Shown: one piece after another, positions 6,787 through 14,272 of the stretch
Layout of the letters: each line of letters starts with the position of its first letter
How positions within the stretch are numbered: the stretch's first letter is position 1
Assembly: GCA_026989475.1 (NCBI GenBank)
Contig: JALSJG010000124.1
Coordinates: forward strand, 1-18,774
Origin: Thermaceae bacterium
GTDB taxonomy: Bacteria > Deinococcota > Deinococci > Deinococcales > Marinithermaceae
Reading direction: 5' to 3'
DNA: 18,774 nt
Position numbers and translations under genes: made by a program
Notes under the pieces: model-generated
The model's input: the letters and a program-made list of their open reading frames with translations, nothing else
Database searches by the model: none
What the model was told of the DNA's origin: nothing

Positions 6787-7761
6787 TTATTCCTCCTCGC
6801 CTTCCTTGGCCGCCCGGCTGATCGACTCCCGCATGTCGGTGTCGGCCTCGATGTTCTTCATCTGGTAGTAGTCCATCACCCCAAGCCGCCCCGCCTTGAG
6901 CGCCTCGGCCAGCGCCAGGGGGACCTGGGCCTGGGCCTCCACGAGCTTCGCCCGCATCTCCTCGACCTTGGCCCGCATCTCCTGCTCGGCGGCGACGGCC
7001 ATCGCCCGGCGCTTTTCCGCCTGGGCCTGGGCGATCTTCTTGTCCGCCTCGGCCTGGTCGATCTGGAGCTGGGCGCCGATGTTCTTGCCCACATCCACGT
7101 CGGCGATGTCCACCGAGAGGATCTCGAAGGCGGTGCCGGCGTCGAGCCCCTTGTCGAGCACCACCTTGGAGATGAGGTCGGGGTTTTCGAGCACGTCCTT
7201 GTGGCTAGCCGCGGAGCCGATCGTGGTCACGATCCCCTCGCCGACCCGGGCGATGATCGTCTCCTCCCCGGCGCCGCCCACCAGCCGGTCGATGTTGGCC
7301 CGCACGGTGATCCGGGCCACCGCGATCAGCTGAATGCCGTCCTTGGCCACGGCGGCGATCCGGGGGGTCTCGATCACCTTGGGGTTCACCGAGACCTGCA
7401 CCGCCTCGAGCACGTCCCGGCCGGCAAGGTCGATGGCCGCCGCCCGGTCGAAGCTGAGGTCGATCCCCGCCTTCTGGGCGGCGATCAACGCGTCCACCAC
7501 CCGATCGACGTTGCCGCCCGCCAGGTAGTGGGCCTCGAGCTTTTCGAGCGGTACCTCGAGCCCGGCCTTGGTCGCCTTGATCAAGGGGTAGATGATCCGG
7601 GCGGGCGGCACCCGGCGGAGCCGCATGGCGATCAGGGTGATGAGCGGCACCCGAACGCCGGCGGCCCAGGCCGAGATCCAAAGCCCTACCGGAATCACGC
7701 TGAAGAGGACGAAGAGCGCGATGAGTACGAGACCGGCGATGATGACTAGGGTCAGGTCCAT
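6787..7761 (-). CDS. floA: flotillin-like protein FloA
   Basis: This 324-residue FloA (YqfA) scaffold protein organises membrane microdomains. It has an N-terminal membrane hairpin/helix at about residues 4-32. A FloA-specific PHB-like region follows, with VRVPLITLIAMRLRRVPP and VQVSVNPKVIETPRIAAVAKDGI. The C-terminal Ala/Glu/Lys-rich coiled coil runs from about 225 to 285 (KKIAQAQAEKRRAMAVAAEQ). Length matches the Bacillus protein. The ATG is immediately preceded by the nfeD stop, and its ribosome binding site GGAGGAA lies within the end of nfeD, so the pair is translationally coupled. The nfeD-floA pairing is the standard context for this family. Confidence 0.94.
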   Translation of the reverse strand: MDLTLVIIAGLVLIALFVLFSVIPVGLWISAWAAGVRVPLITLIAMRLRRVPPARIIYPLIKATKAGLEVPLEKLEAHYLAGGNVDRVVDALIAAQKAGIDLSFDRAAAIDLAGRDVLEAVQVSVNPKVIETPRIAAVAKDGIQLIAVARITVRANIDRLVGGAGEETIIARVGEGIVTTIGSAASHKDVLENPDLISKVVLDKGLDAGTAFEILSVDIADVDVGKNIGAQLQIDQAEADKKIAQAQAEKRRAMAVAAEQEMRAKVEEMRAKLVEAQAQVPLALAEALKAGRLGVMDYYQMKNIEADTDMRESISRAAKEGEEE

Positions 7762-9033
7762 CTATTCCTCCTTTCGAACCACCACGCGCACGCCCTCCAC
7801 GCGGACGACGCGCACGGTGCTGCCTTTCTCGATGAACTCCCCTTCGGCCACCACGTCCACCTTGCGCTCGCCGAACTGGGCCACCCCGGCCGGGCGCAAG
7901 GGGGTGAGCGCCTTTCCAATCGCCCCTTCGAGGGGGCGGAGCTTTGCTTCGGGGGGCGCTTCTCCGGCGATCGCCGACTCCAGGACCAGCGCCCGCCCCG
8001 TCCGTGTACGGGGCAGGAGGCGCACCGCGAGAAGGAGCCCCGCGGCGACGATCAGCACGGCCAAGGAGGCTACGTAGAGGGTCTGGTCGCCGAAGGTGAA
8101 GTAGATCGAGGCGAGAATGGCGGCGATGCCCCCGATCCCCGCGACACCGAAGCCGGGAATGACGAAGATCTCGGCGAGCAGTAGCAGGACCCCGCCCAAA
8201 AAGAGCAGGACCTCGAGCACCCCGCTCATCCCCGCCAGGTAGCCCCCGAGGAAGTAAAGCGAGAGGGCGACCAGACCGATCGTACCGGGAAGCCCGAAAC
8301 CCGGCGTGAGCGCTTCGATCACGAGGCCCAGGACCCCCACCGCCAAGAGCACGGCGGCCACCGTGCTCGAGGTCAGAAACCGCGCCGCCCGAACCCGGGC
8401 TCCCGGTTCGATGCGGACCGTCTCGGGGGAGAATCCCGCCTTCTTCAAGGCCTCGGACAGGGTTCCGGCCTCGAAGTCGGCGACCCCGAGCTCGACCGCC
8501 TTCGCCGCCGAGAGGGTGAGCGGCTCGCCCTTTGGGGTGAGGCCCTCGAGCTCGATCTCGGGATCCACCATCGCCTCGGCGATCTTCGCCGGCCGGCCCC
8601 GGGCCTCGGCCACCGCCCGAAACTTCCCTTTGAGCGCGCTGACGATCTTGCGGTCGGCGGCCTCGTACTTGACGCCGGGGATGACCTGAACCGGAAGCGC
8701 GGCCCCGATCTCCGAGCCCGGGAGCATCGCCACCTGCTCCGCGCTGAGCGCGATCAGAGCCCCGGCGGAGAAGGCGTTTTTCACCACCGCCAGGGTGGGA
8801 AGGGGGCTTTCGAGGATCCGGTCGGAGATCTTGATGGCAGCGTCCACCCGTCCCCCCGGCGTGTTGATCAGAAAGGCTACCCCGCTCGCCCCCTCGGCCT
8901 CGGCCCGGGCGAGCGCCTGGCCCACGAAGACGGCAAGCGCGGGGTCGATCTCCCCCTCGATGGGAACGAGGTAGGTCTTGGCGAGCCCCAGGGGGGCGAG
9001 CCAGAGGGCGAGGGCCATCCAGGTAAACCTCAC
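7762..9033 (-). CDS. nfeD: NfeD-family membrane-bound serine protease (ClpP-class)
   Basis: This 423-residue long-form NfeD has three parts. A signal peptide (residues 1-18, cleaved about at GLA-KT) is followed by a ClpP-like serine protease domain with nucleophile Ser89 in NAFSAGALIALSA and a likely general-base Lys129 in AADRKIV. The oxyanion-region motif LINTPGG is at 56-61. A central membrane region of about five helices spans residues ~215-345. The C-terminal NfeD OB-fold domain ends in VRVVRVEGVRVVV. It normally works with the flotillin partner encoded just downstream. GTG is the start; upstream there is no good Shine-Dalgarno, but a TANNNT hexamer lies eight bases away, consistent with a leaderless operon promoter. 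It is the first gene of the eight-gene minus-strand run. Confidence 0.92.
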   Translation of the reverse strand: MRFTWMALALWLAPLGLAKTYLVPIEGEIDPALAVFVGQALARAEAEGASGVAFLINTPGGRVDAAIKISDRILESPLPTLAVVKNAFSAGALIALSAEQVAMLPGSEIGAALPVQVIPGVKYEAADRKIVSALKGKFRAVAEARGRPAKIAEAMVDPEIELEGLTPKGEPLTLSAAKAVELGVADFEAGTLSEALKKAGFSPETVRIEPGARVRAARFLTSSTVAAVLLAVGVLGLVIEALTPGFGLPGTIGLVALSLYFLGGYLAGMSGVLEVLLFLGGVLLLLAEIFVIPGFGVAGIGGIAAILASIYFTFGDQTLYVASLAVLIVAAGLLLAVRLLPRTRTGRALVLESAIAGEAPPEAKLRPLEGAIGKALTPLRPAGVAQFGERKVDVVAEGEFIEKGSTVRVVRVEGVRVVVRKEE

Positions 9034-9041
9034 TGCTAACC

Positions 9042-9047
9042 AGGATA
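9042..9047 (-). promoter_or_regulatory. TANNNT -10 element of nfeD operon
   Basis: On the minus strand TATCCT is followed by eight bases and the GTG of nfeD, in a 36-bp divergent intergenic gap. The spacing suits a transcript starting at or next to the start codon. No -35 hexamer is convincing. Confidence 0.45.
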
Positions 9048-9056
9048 CCAGACCGG

Positions 9057-9062
9057 TAAGCT
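9057..9062 (+). promoter_or_regulatory. TANNNT -10 element of aroE
   Basis: TAAGCT ends seven bases before the aroE ATG, and no Shine-Dalgarno precedes the start (ACGGGCG intervenes). It stands back-to-back with the nfeD hexamer ten bases away. A leaderless divergent promoter is likely; the -35 is not evident. Confidence 0.45.
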
Positions 9063-9069
9063 ACGGGCG

Positions 9070-9879
9070 ATGCGGCTCGGCATCTTGGGTTATCCCGTGG
9101 GCCATTCCCTCTCCCCGGCCATGCACCGCGCCGCCCTCGCGGCCCGGGGGATCGCGGGGAGTTACGAGCCCCTAGAGACCCCGCCCGAACGGCTCGCCGA
9201 GCGGATCGAGGAGGTTCGCCGGGGCTTTCGCGGGGTGAACGTCACCGTTCCCCTAAAGGAGCGGGTGCTTCCCCTGCTCGACGAGGTCGTCCCGGCGGCC
9301 CGGGCGATCGGGGCGGTGAACACGGTAGTGAACGAAGGCGGCCGTCTGATCGGCCACAACACCGACGCCCCCGGTTTTCTAAGGAGCCTCGAGGAGGCCG
9401 GGGTTGAGGGGAGCCGGGCGCTCGTGCTCGGGGCCGGGGGGGCGGCCCGGGCGGTGGTCTACGCCCTTACCCGCGCCGGCTGGGAGGTGGCGGTGTGGAA
9501 CCGCACCCGGGCCCGGGCCGAGCGGCTCGTGGCCGAGCTCGGGGGGCGGCTTGCCTCCCCGGAGGAAGCCCGGGAGGTGGATCTTTTGGTGAACGCCACC
9601 TCGGTGGGGCTCGGGGATCCTTCTGCTACCCCCTTACCGGCCGAGTGCTTCCCCCCGAGGGGCTACGCCGTGGACCTCGTGTATAAGCCCCTGAGGACCC
9701 GGTTTTTAAGGGAGGCCGAAGAGCGCGGGTTGGTGGCCGTGGACGGGCTTGGGATGCTGCTTTGGCAGGGGGCGATCGCCTTTGAGCTCTGGAGCGGGGA
9801 GGCGGCTCCCATTAGCGCGATGCGAAGCGCCCTACATGCCGCCATAACCGGGGGCGATTCGCACCCTTCTCGAGAATAG
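9070..9879 (+). CDS. aroE: shikimate dehydrogenase (NADP+)
   Basis: This 269-residue AroE reduces 3-dehydroshikimate to shikimate in the aromatic amino acid pathway. The substrate-binding SLSP motif is in GYPVGHSLSPAMH (residues 7-19). The catalytic Lys63 is in NVTVPLKE and its partner Asp99 in HNTDAPGF. The NADP glycine loop is GAGGAAR at 121-127, with the phosphate-binding NRT at 144-146. NATSVGL and the C-terminal GLGMLLWQGAIAFELW helix are also typical. It is a stand-alone enzyme of normal length. It begins 36 bases from the divergent nfeD gene and is followed after four bases by an unknown membrane protein gene. Confidence 0.96.
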   Translation: MRLGILGYPVGHSLSPAMHRAALAARGIAGSYEPLETPPERLAERIEEVRRGFRGVNVTVPLKERVLPLLDEVVPAARAIGAVNTVVNEGGRLIGHNTDAPGFLRSLEEAGVEGSRALVLGAGGAARAVVYALTRAGWEVAVWNRTRARAERLVAELGGRLASPEEAREVDLLVNATSVGLGDPSATPLPAECFPPRGYAVDLVYKPLRTRFLREAEERGLVAVDGLGMLLWQGAIAFELWSGEAAPISAMRSALHAAITGGDSHPSRE

Positions 9880-9883
9880 GGGG

Positions 9884-10579
9884 GTGGAGCTCGAGCTCCG
9901 GGTCCCCTACCGCCGTCTTCTGGTTCGGGCCCTTGCGCTGCTTGGGCTCGCCCTCTTGGGCGGGTGGCTCCCTGCCTACCTCCGCTACCCCCTTTGGCTT
10001 TCGCTGGCCGCCATCCTAAAGCTTGGGTTTTTGGAGGAGCTCATCCCGCTCCGCTACGACCGCGGAAGGCTTTACCGGGGCGGCGAGCGAAGGGAGAAGG
10101 CGGCGATCGCGGCCCTGTGCGGCCCGGTGGTGGCCGGGGTCTGGCCCCGCTTCGGGGTGCGCTTTGCGGACGGCACGCGCTGGTGGCTTCCCCTGGGGGC
10201 GAACTGGTATCTCCTCTGGGACGAGCTGAGGCGGGGGCGGCCGGAGCTTGCCGACTGGCGGGATACCCTGCTTGCGCCCTATTTCCTCATCGAGGCCAAG
10301 CGCGGCCCGGTGCGCCCCGAGGTGCCCGGGGAGCTTTACCCGATCGCCGAGGAGCTGAATCTCTCCCTGGGCATGAAAGGCCTTGCGTACTTTGCCGGTC
10401 TCTTGGGATACGTCTTCGCCCAGCTGCTCTTGCCGCGGGCCGTGCTGCAAACCTATTTTTTAGACTTCGTCTTTGGCATCTTCACCGGGCTCTTGGGGGA
10501 TGCGGTGGACCGGAGTCTCCGCCTTCGCGCCTACGCCCGCGCCCTTTCGGCCTATAGGGCAAAGGGGGAGGGGCGATGA
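9884..10579 (+). CDS. membrane protein of unknown function
   Basis: This 231-residue protein starts with GTG, preceded by AGGGGG, four bases after the aroE stop. The N-terminal third is hydrophobic with two probable helices (residues ~12-50). A soluble domain of about 100 residues (RLYRGGERREKAAIAALCGP to IAEELNLSLGMKG) follows. The C-terminus has one or two further helices (GLAYFAGLLGYVFAQLLL and YFLDFVFGIFTGLLG) and a basic tail. The soluble part is strongly aromatic (DGTRWWLPLGANWYLLWDE). Its last four bases overlap the start of the next small gene (ATGA). I do not recognise the family; no function is proposed. Confidence 0.7.
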   Translation: MELELRVPYRRLLVRALALLGLALLGGWLPAYLRYPLWLSLAAILKLGFLEELIPLRYDRGRLYRGGERREKAAIAALCGPVVAGVWPRFGVRFADGTRWWLPLGANWYLLWDELRRGRPELADWRDTLLAPYFLIEAKRGPVRPEVPGELYPIAEELNLSLGMKGLAYFAGLLGYVFAQLLLPRAVLQTYFLDFVFGIFTGLLGDAVDRSLRLRAYARALSAYRAKGEGR

Positions 10580-11001
10580 GATGCCGGGTGGACCTCGCGC
10601 GAGAAGCCTCGAGGGGGTTCGGCATTGCCCTCGGGGCGATCCTCCTGATCCCCGGCCCGTTCTTCGCCGCGCTCGCGTTTTGGCTCGGGGCCCTGCTCTT
10701 TGCCCTTGGGCTCTTCCTTATTGCTTTCTTGCCGTCGCCTCGCTGCCCGCCGGTTCCTGGGGCGGCGTTGCCGCGACCTCTCCAAGCTCAAGGGCTGCGA
10801 GGTGCGCCCGGTGGGGCTTGGGCTTTGCCCGATCTTCGAGAGTCAAAGGGTTCCCTTTCCCACCGCGGTGGAGGTGGCCACCGGCTGGTCCAAGAGCCCT
10901 TTGGCGAGGTGTCCGAGCTGCTCCGGCCGAGGCCCGCGTCGGATGCGGGGGCGCGGAGGGGGTGGGATGAGCTTGAGCCCGTCTTCTTACCTCTTCGCTG
11001 A
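10576..11001 (+). CDS. small membrane protein, reading frame possibly disrupted
   Basis: As written this frame gives 141 residues: a short N-terminal segment, a hydrophobic block of two helices (LGAILLIPGPFFAALAFWLG and LLFALGLFLIAFL), then a Gly/Pro/Arg-rich part. Codon composition is coding-like up to about 10735 and again from about 10872 to the stop. Between these points the third positions become AT-richer and the +1 frame looks coding instead (RRLAARRFLGRRCRDLSKLK, then GLGLCPIFESQRVPFPTAVE). Two compensating single-base shifts would restore one continuous protein of similar length. Either a sequencing error pair, a decayed gene, or an unusual protein would explain this. The start overlaps the previous stop by four bases. 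Family not recognised. Confidence 0.4.
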   Translation: MRCRVDLAREASRGFGIALGAILLIPGPFFAALAFWLGALLFALGLFLIAFLPSPRCPPVPGAALPRPLQAQGLRGAPGGAWALPDLRESKGSLSHRGGGGHRLVQEPFGEVSELLRPRPASDAGARRGWDELEPVFLPLR

Positions 11002-11121
11002 GCTGGCGGATCGCGTTTTCCGGAAAGTTGGCGGGGGCCCGGCGCTCCTCGTCCTGGGAGGGGGGATCTTTGTCGCGTGGCCGCTTGGCTGCGGGATGAA
11101 CCGTCGCGCTAAGCTCAAGAG
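11002..11121 (+). other. 120-bp gap before yigZ
   Basis: No convincing gene on either strand. The frame that is open through here runs on into the next gene out of frame and is rejected. It contains a candidate promoter at its end: TTGGCT at 11085-11090 and TAAGCT at 11110-11115, separated by 19 bases. Confidence 0.4.
11110..11115 (+). promoter_or_regulatory. TANNNT -10 element of the yigZ-like gene
   Basis: TAAGCT, the same hexamer as before aroE, ends six bases before the GTG start, with a possible -35 TTGGCT at 11085-11090. The AAGAGG just before the GTG is too close to serve as a normal ribosome binding site. Confidence 0.4.
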
Positions 11122-11703
11122 GTGCAGACCCTCGCCGCCCCGGCCCGCTTCGAAAAGGAGATCAAGAAGAGCCGGTTCGTCTGCCAGGCGGCGCCGATCC
11201 AAAGCGAGGAGGAGGCCTTCGCCTTCCTGGAGCGGGTGAAGGACCCTTCCGCCACCCACAACTGCTGGGCCTTTCGGGTCGGCGGGCGCTACCGCTTTTC
11301 CGACGATGGCGAACCGGCCGGAACCGCCGGGCGCCCGATTCTTGCCGCCATCGAGGGGCAGGGGCTGGAAGGCGTGATGGTGGTGGTTACCCGCTACTTC
11401 GGCGGGATCAAGCTGGGGGCGGGGGGGCTGGTGCGGGCCTATGGGGGGGTCGCCGCGGAGTGCCTCCGCCGGGCGCCGAAGCGCGCGCTCCTCCGGCTGC
11501 GAAGGGCTTGGGTGCGGCTGCCCTACCCGGCCCAGGCGGCCTTTCACCGGCTCCTTTCCGCCCACGGGGGGAAAAAGCTTGAAGAACGCTACGGCGAGGC
11601 CGCCGAGTTTCTGGTCGAGCTTCCGGAAGAGGCCCTACACGGGTTCGCCCGGGCGCTCGCCGACGAAACCCGGGGTCAGGCGACGCTCGAGCCGGTAGCA
11701 TAA
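11122..11703 (+). CDS. YigZ/IMPACT family protein (UPF0029)
   Basis: This 193-residue protein has the two-domain YigZ/IMPACT fold. The N-terminal UPF0029 domain carries the family motifs KKSRFVCQAAPIQSEEEA, ATHNCWAFRVG, SDDGEPAGTAGRPIL and VVVTRYFGGIKLGAGGLVRA (residues ~13-110). The C-terminal ~75 residues match the ferredoxin-like DUF1949 region in length. The eukaryotic homologue IMPACT regulates GCN2; the bacterial role is uncertain, although nucleic-acid or ribosome-associated roles have been suggested. An in-frame stop at 11110 leaves the GTG at 11122 as the first start. The stop lies four bases before polA. Confidence 0.92.
   Translation: MQTLAAPARFEKEIKKSRFVCQAAPIQSEEEAFAFLERVKDPSATHNCWAFRVGGRYRFSDDGEPAGTAGRPILAAIEGQGLEGVMVVVTRYFGGIKLGAGGLVRAYGGVAAECLRRAPKRALLRLRRAWVRLPYPAQAAFHRLLSAHGGKKLEERYGEAAEFLVELPEEALHGFARALADETRGQATLEPVA
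11696..11701 (+). promoter_or_regulatory. TANNNT -10 element of polA
   Basis: TAGCAT overlaps the end of the yigZ-like gene and ends six bases before the polA GTG, which has no Shine-Dalgarno (AACCCT intervenes). This arrangement suggests a leaderless polA transcript. No good -35 was found. Confidence 0.4.
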
Positions 11704-11707
11704 CCCT

Positions 11708-14209
11708 GTGGAGCTTCCCCTGTTCCAGGAACGGCCGAAGCGAATCGTCCTGGTGGACGGGCACCACCTAGCCTATCGGAACTATTTCGCCCTCGGCGAG
11801 CTCACCACCAGCCGGGGCGAACCGGTCCAGGCGATCTACGGGTTCTTGCGCACCCTGCTCAAGCTCTTGCGGGAGGACGGGGACTGCGTGATCGTCGTCT
11901 TCGATGCGCCCGAACCTTCGTTTCGCCACCAGGCCTACGCCGAGTACAAGGCCCAACGAGCCCCGACCCCCGAGGACTTCAAGCCCCAGGTGGAGAAGAT
12001 CAAGGAGGCGGTGGACCTTCTTGGGCTTGTACGGCTCGAGGTTCCCGGCTTTGAGGCCGACGACGTGATCGGTACCCTGGCCAAGAAGGCCGAAGCCGAG
12101 GGGTACGAGGTCCGGATCGTCTCCACCGACCGCGACCTTTTCCAGCTTCTCTCCGACCGGGTTTCGGTCTGGCTCCCCGACGGCGGGCTCGTCACCCCCG
12201 AGAAAGTGCGGAAGAAATACGGGGTCGGCCCCGAGCAGTGGGTGGAGTTTCGAGCCCTGGTCGGCGACCCCTCGGACAACATCCCCGGGGTCAAGGGGAT
12301 CGGGGCCAAGACCGGGGCCCGGCTGCTCGCCGAGTGGCAAAGCCTTGAAAGCCTCCTCGCCCATCTCGACGAGGTGAAGCCCGAGGGCGTGCGGAAAAAG
12401 CTAAAGGAAGGCCTGGAGGACTTAAAGCTCTCGCTCGCCCTTTCCAAAATCCGCACCGACCTGCCGCTAGCGGTGGACCTTTCCACCTGCCACCGCCGCG
12501 AGCCCGAGCGCGAGCGGCTCCGGGTCTTCCTGGAGGCGCTCGAGTTCGGCTCGATCCTGCGCGAGCTCGGGCTGCTCGAGCACAAGGAGGCGAAGCCCGC
12601 CGACTGGCCTCCGCCCGAGCGCGCCTTTCTCGGATTCGTCCTCGGCGACGCGCGACCGATGTGGGCCGAGCTAAAGGGACTCGCCGCTGCCTGGGACGAC
12701 TGCGTTGCCGAGGGGCCGGCTCGGGTCGCCGAGCTCGCCCGCTTCCCCGAGCTCCGGGCGATCCGGGCCAAGGACCTCGCGGTCCTCGCCGGCCGCGAGG
12801 GGGTGGAGGCAACCCCTGGCGACGACCCGATGCTGCTTGCCTACCTCTACGATCCCGCGAACAGCGAGCCGGCCGGGGCGGTCCGCCGCTACGGCGCCGG
12901 CGACTGGGGGGAAGACGCGAAAAGCCGGGCGCTCGCCGCCCACGAGCTTTGGCGGGTGATGGAGGAACGGCTTCGGGGGGAGGAGCAGCTCCGTTGGCTT
13001 TACCGCGAGGTGGAGCGGCCGCTTTCGGCGGTGCTCGCGGCGATGGAGCGGGCCGGGGTGGCGCTCGATCTCGATTACCTGAAGGCGCTTGCCGCCGAGC
13101 TCGACTCCGAGCTTTCGCGTCTCGAGGCCGAGATCCACCGGCTCGTGGGTCATCCCTTTAACCTGAACTCCCGCGACCAGCTCGAGGTCGTGCTCTACGA
13201 CGAGCTTGGCCTCCCGCCGCTTAAGAAGACCGCGAAGACCGGGAAGCGCTCGACCTCGGCGGCGGCGCTTGAGGCGCTAAGGGGGCGCCACCCGGTGGTG
13301 GACCGGATCCTCAAGTACCGGGAGCTCGCCAAGCTCAAGGGAACTTACGTGGATCCTCTCCCGAAGCTCGTGCACCCGAAGACCGGCCGGGTCCACACCC
13401 GGTTTCACCAGACCGCCACCGCCACCGGCCGGCTCTCCTCCTCCGACCCCAACCTGCAGAACATCCCCATTCGCGGCGACTGGGGTCCCCGGATCCGTCG
13501 CGCCTTCGTGGCCGGGGAGGGGATGCTCCTCGTGGTCGCCGACTACTCCCAGATCGAGCTCCGGGTGCTCGCCCACCTCTCGGGCGACGAGAACTTGATC
13601 CGCATCTTCCAGGAGGGGCGCGACGTGCACGCCGCCACCGCCGGCTGGATCTTCGGCACCGAGGAGGTGGACGGCGCGATGCGGCGGGTGGCCAAGACCG
13701 TGAACTTCGGGGTGCTCTACGGCATGAGCGCCCACTCCCTGGCTCAGACGCTCGGGATCGAGTACGACGAGGCCGCCGGTTTCATCGCCCGGTACTTCGA
13801 GAGTTTCCCCAAGGTGCGGGAGTACTTCGACCGCCTCCTGGAAGAGGCCCGAAAGCGGGGTTACGTCGAGACCCTCTTCGGCCGACGCCGCTACGTGCCC
13901 GACCTTGCTTCCCGGAACCGGCGGGCGCGGGAGGCGGCCGAGCGGATCGCGGTCAACATGCCGATCCAGGGCACCGCCGCCGATTTGATCAAGCTCGCGA
14001 TGGTGAAGCTCGCGCCCGAGCTCGAGGCCCGGGGCGCCCGGCTGCTTTTGCAGGTCCACGACGAGCTGGTGATCGAGGCCCCCGCCGAGCGGATCGAGGA
14101 GGCGGCGGAGAAGACCAAGGAAGTGATGGAGTCGGTCTGGCCCCTCAAGGTCCCCCTCGTCGCCGAGGTGGGGATCGGCCCGAACTGGGTGGACGCCAAG
14201 TCCGAATGA
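11708..14209 (+). CDS. polA: DNA polymerase I, Taq type
   Basis: This 833-residue family A polymerase aligns along its length with Taq polymerase (832 residues). The N-terminal 5' nuclease (about 1-290) begins LVDGHHLAYR and includes GFEADDVIGTLAKK, STDRDLFQL and GDPSDNIPGVKGIGAKT. The middle domain (about 295-420) has the 3'-5' exonuclease fold position but no DxE motif (RAFLGFVLGDARPMW), so proofreading should be absent. The polymerase domain has motif A VADYSQIELR with metal ligand Asp612, O-helix RRVAKTVNFGVLYGM with Lys663 and Phe667, and motif C LLQVHDELV with Asp785. Phe667 is the residue tied to dideoxynucleotide discrimination in Taq. It acts in Okazaki fragment maturation and repair. 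The GTG start fits the Taq N-terminus. It ends just before a strong hairpin. Confidence 0.98.
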   Translation: MELPLFQERPKRIVLVDGHHLAYRNYFALGELTTSRGEPVQAIYGFLRTLLKLLREDGDCVIVVFDAPEPSFRHQAYAEYKAQRAPTPEDFKPQVEKIKEAVDLLGLVRLEVPGFEADDVIGTLAKKAEAEGYEVRIVSTDRDLFQLLSDRVSVWLPDGGLVTPEKVRKKYGVGPEQWVEFRALVGDPSDNIPGVKGIGAKTGARLLAEWQSLESLLAHLDEVKPEGVRKKLKEGLEDLKLSLALSKIRTDLPLAVDLSTCHRREPERERLRVFLEALEFGSILRELGLLEHKEAKPADWPPPERAFLGFVLGDARPMWAELKGLAAAWDDCVAEGPARVAELARFPELRAIRAKDLAVLAGREGVEATPGDDPMLLAYLYDPANSEPAGAVRRYGAGDWGEDAKSRALAAHELWRVMEERLRGEEQLRWLYREVERPLSAVLAAMERAGVALDLDYLKALAAELDSELSRLEAEIHRLVGHPFNLNSRDQLEVVLYDELGLPPLKKTAKTGKRSTSAAALEALRGRHPVVDRILKYRELAKLKGTYVDPLPKLVHPKTGRVHTRFHQTATATGRLSSSDPNLQNIPIRGDWGPRIRRAFVAGEGMLLVVADYSQIELRVLAHLSGDENLIRIFQEGRDVHAATAGWIFGTEEVDGAMRRVAKTVNFGVLYGMSAHSLAQTLGIEYDEAAGFIARYFESFPKVREYFDRLLEEARKRGYVETLFGRRRYVPDLASRNRRAREAAERIAVNMPIQGTAADLIKLAMVKLAPELEARGARLLLQVHDELVIEAPAERIEEAAEKTKEVMESVWPLKVPLVAEVGIGPNWVDAKSE

Positions 14210-14211
14210 GC

Positions 14212-14236
14212 GGGGCCCCCGGATGCCGGGGGCCTC
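14212..14236. terminator. GC-rich hairpin between convergent polA and PATAN gene A
   Basis: A perfect 9-bp stem, GGCCCCCGG (14214-14222) with CCGGGGGCC (14226-14234) and loop ATG, can extend by two more pairs. It begins three bases after the polA stop and lies between convergent genes. It has no T-tract on either side, so it could act as a bidirectional barrier or processing stem more than as a classic intrinsic terminator. Confidence 0.6.
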
Positions 14237-14272
14237 GCTCGCCGCAGGGAGTGGGAGGTGGTGGAGAAGGGG

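Noticed and set aside
6724..7749. 341-codon plus-strand open frame over floA
   Set aside because: Antisense shadow of floA; no recognisable domain and His/Asp/Gly-rich composition.
10700..11239. +1-frame open frame starting inside the small membrane gene and running into yigZ
   Set aside because: It ends deep in yigZ out of frame. Its middle part may be the displaced part of the disrupted gene, but it is not an independent gene.
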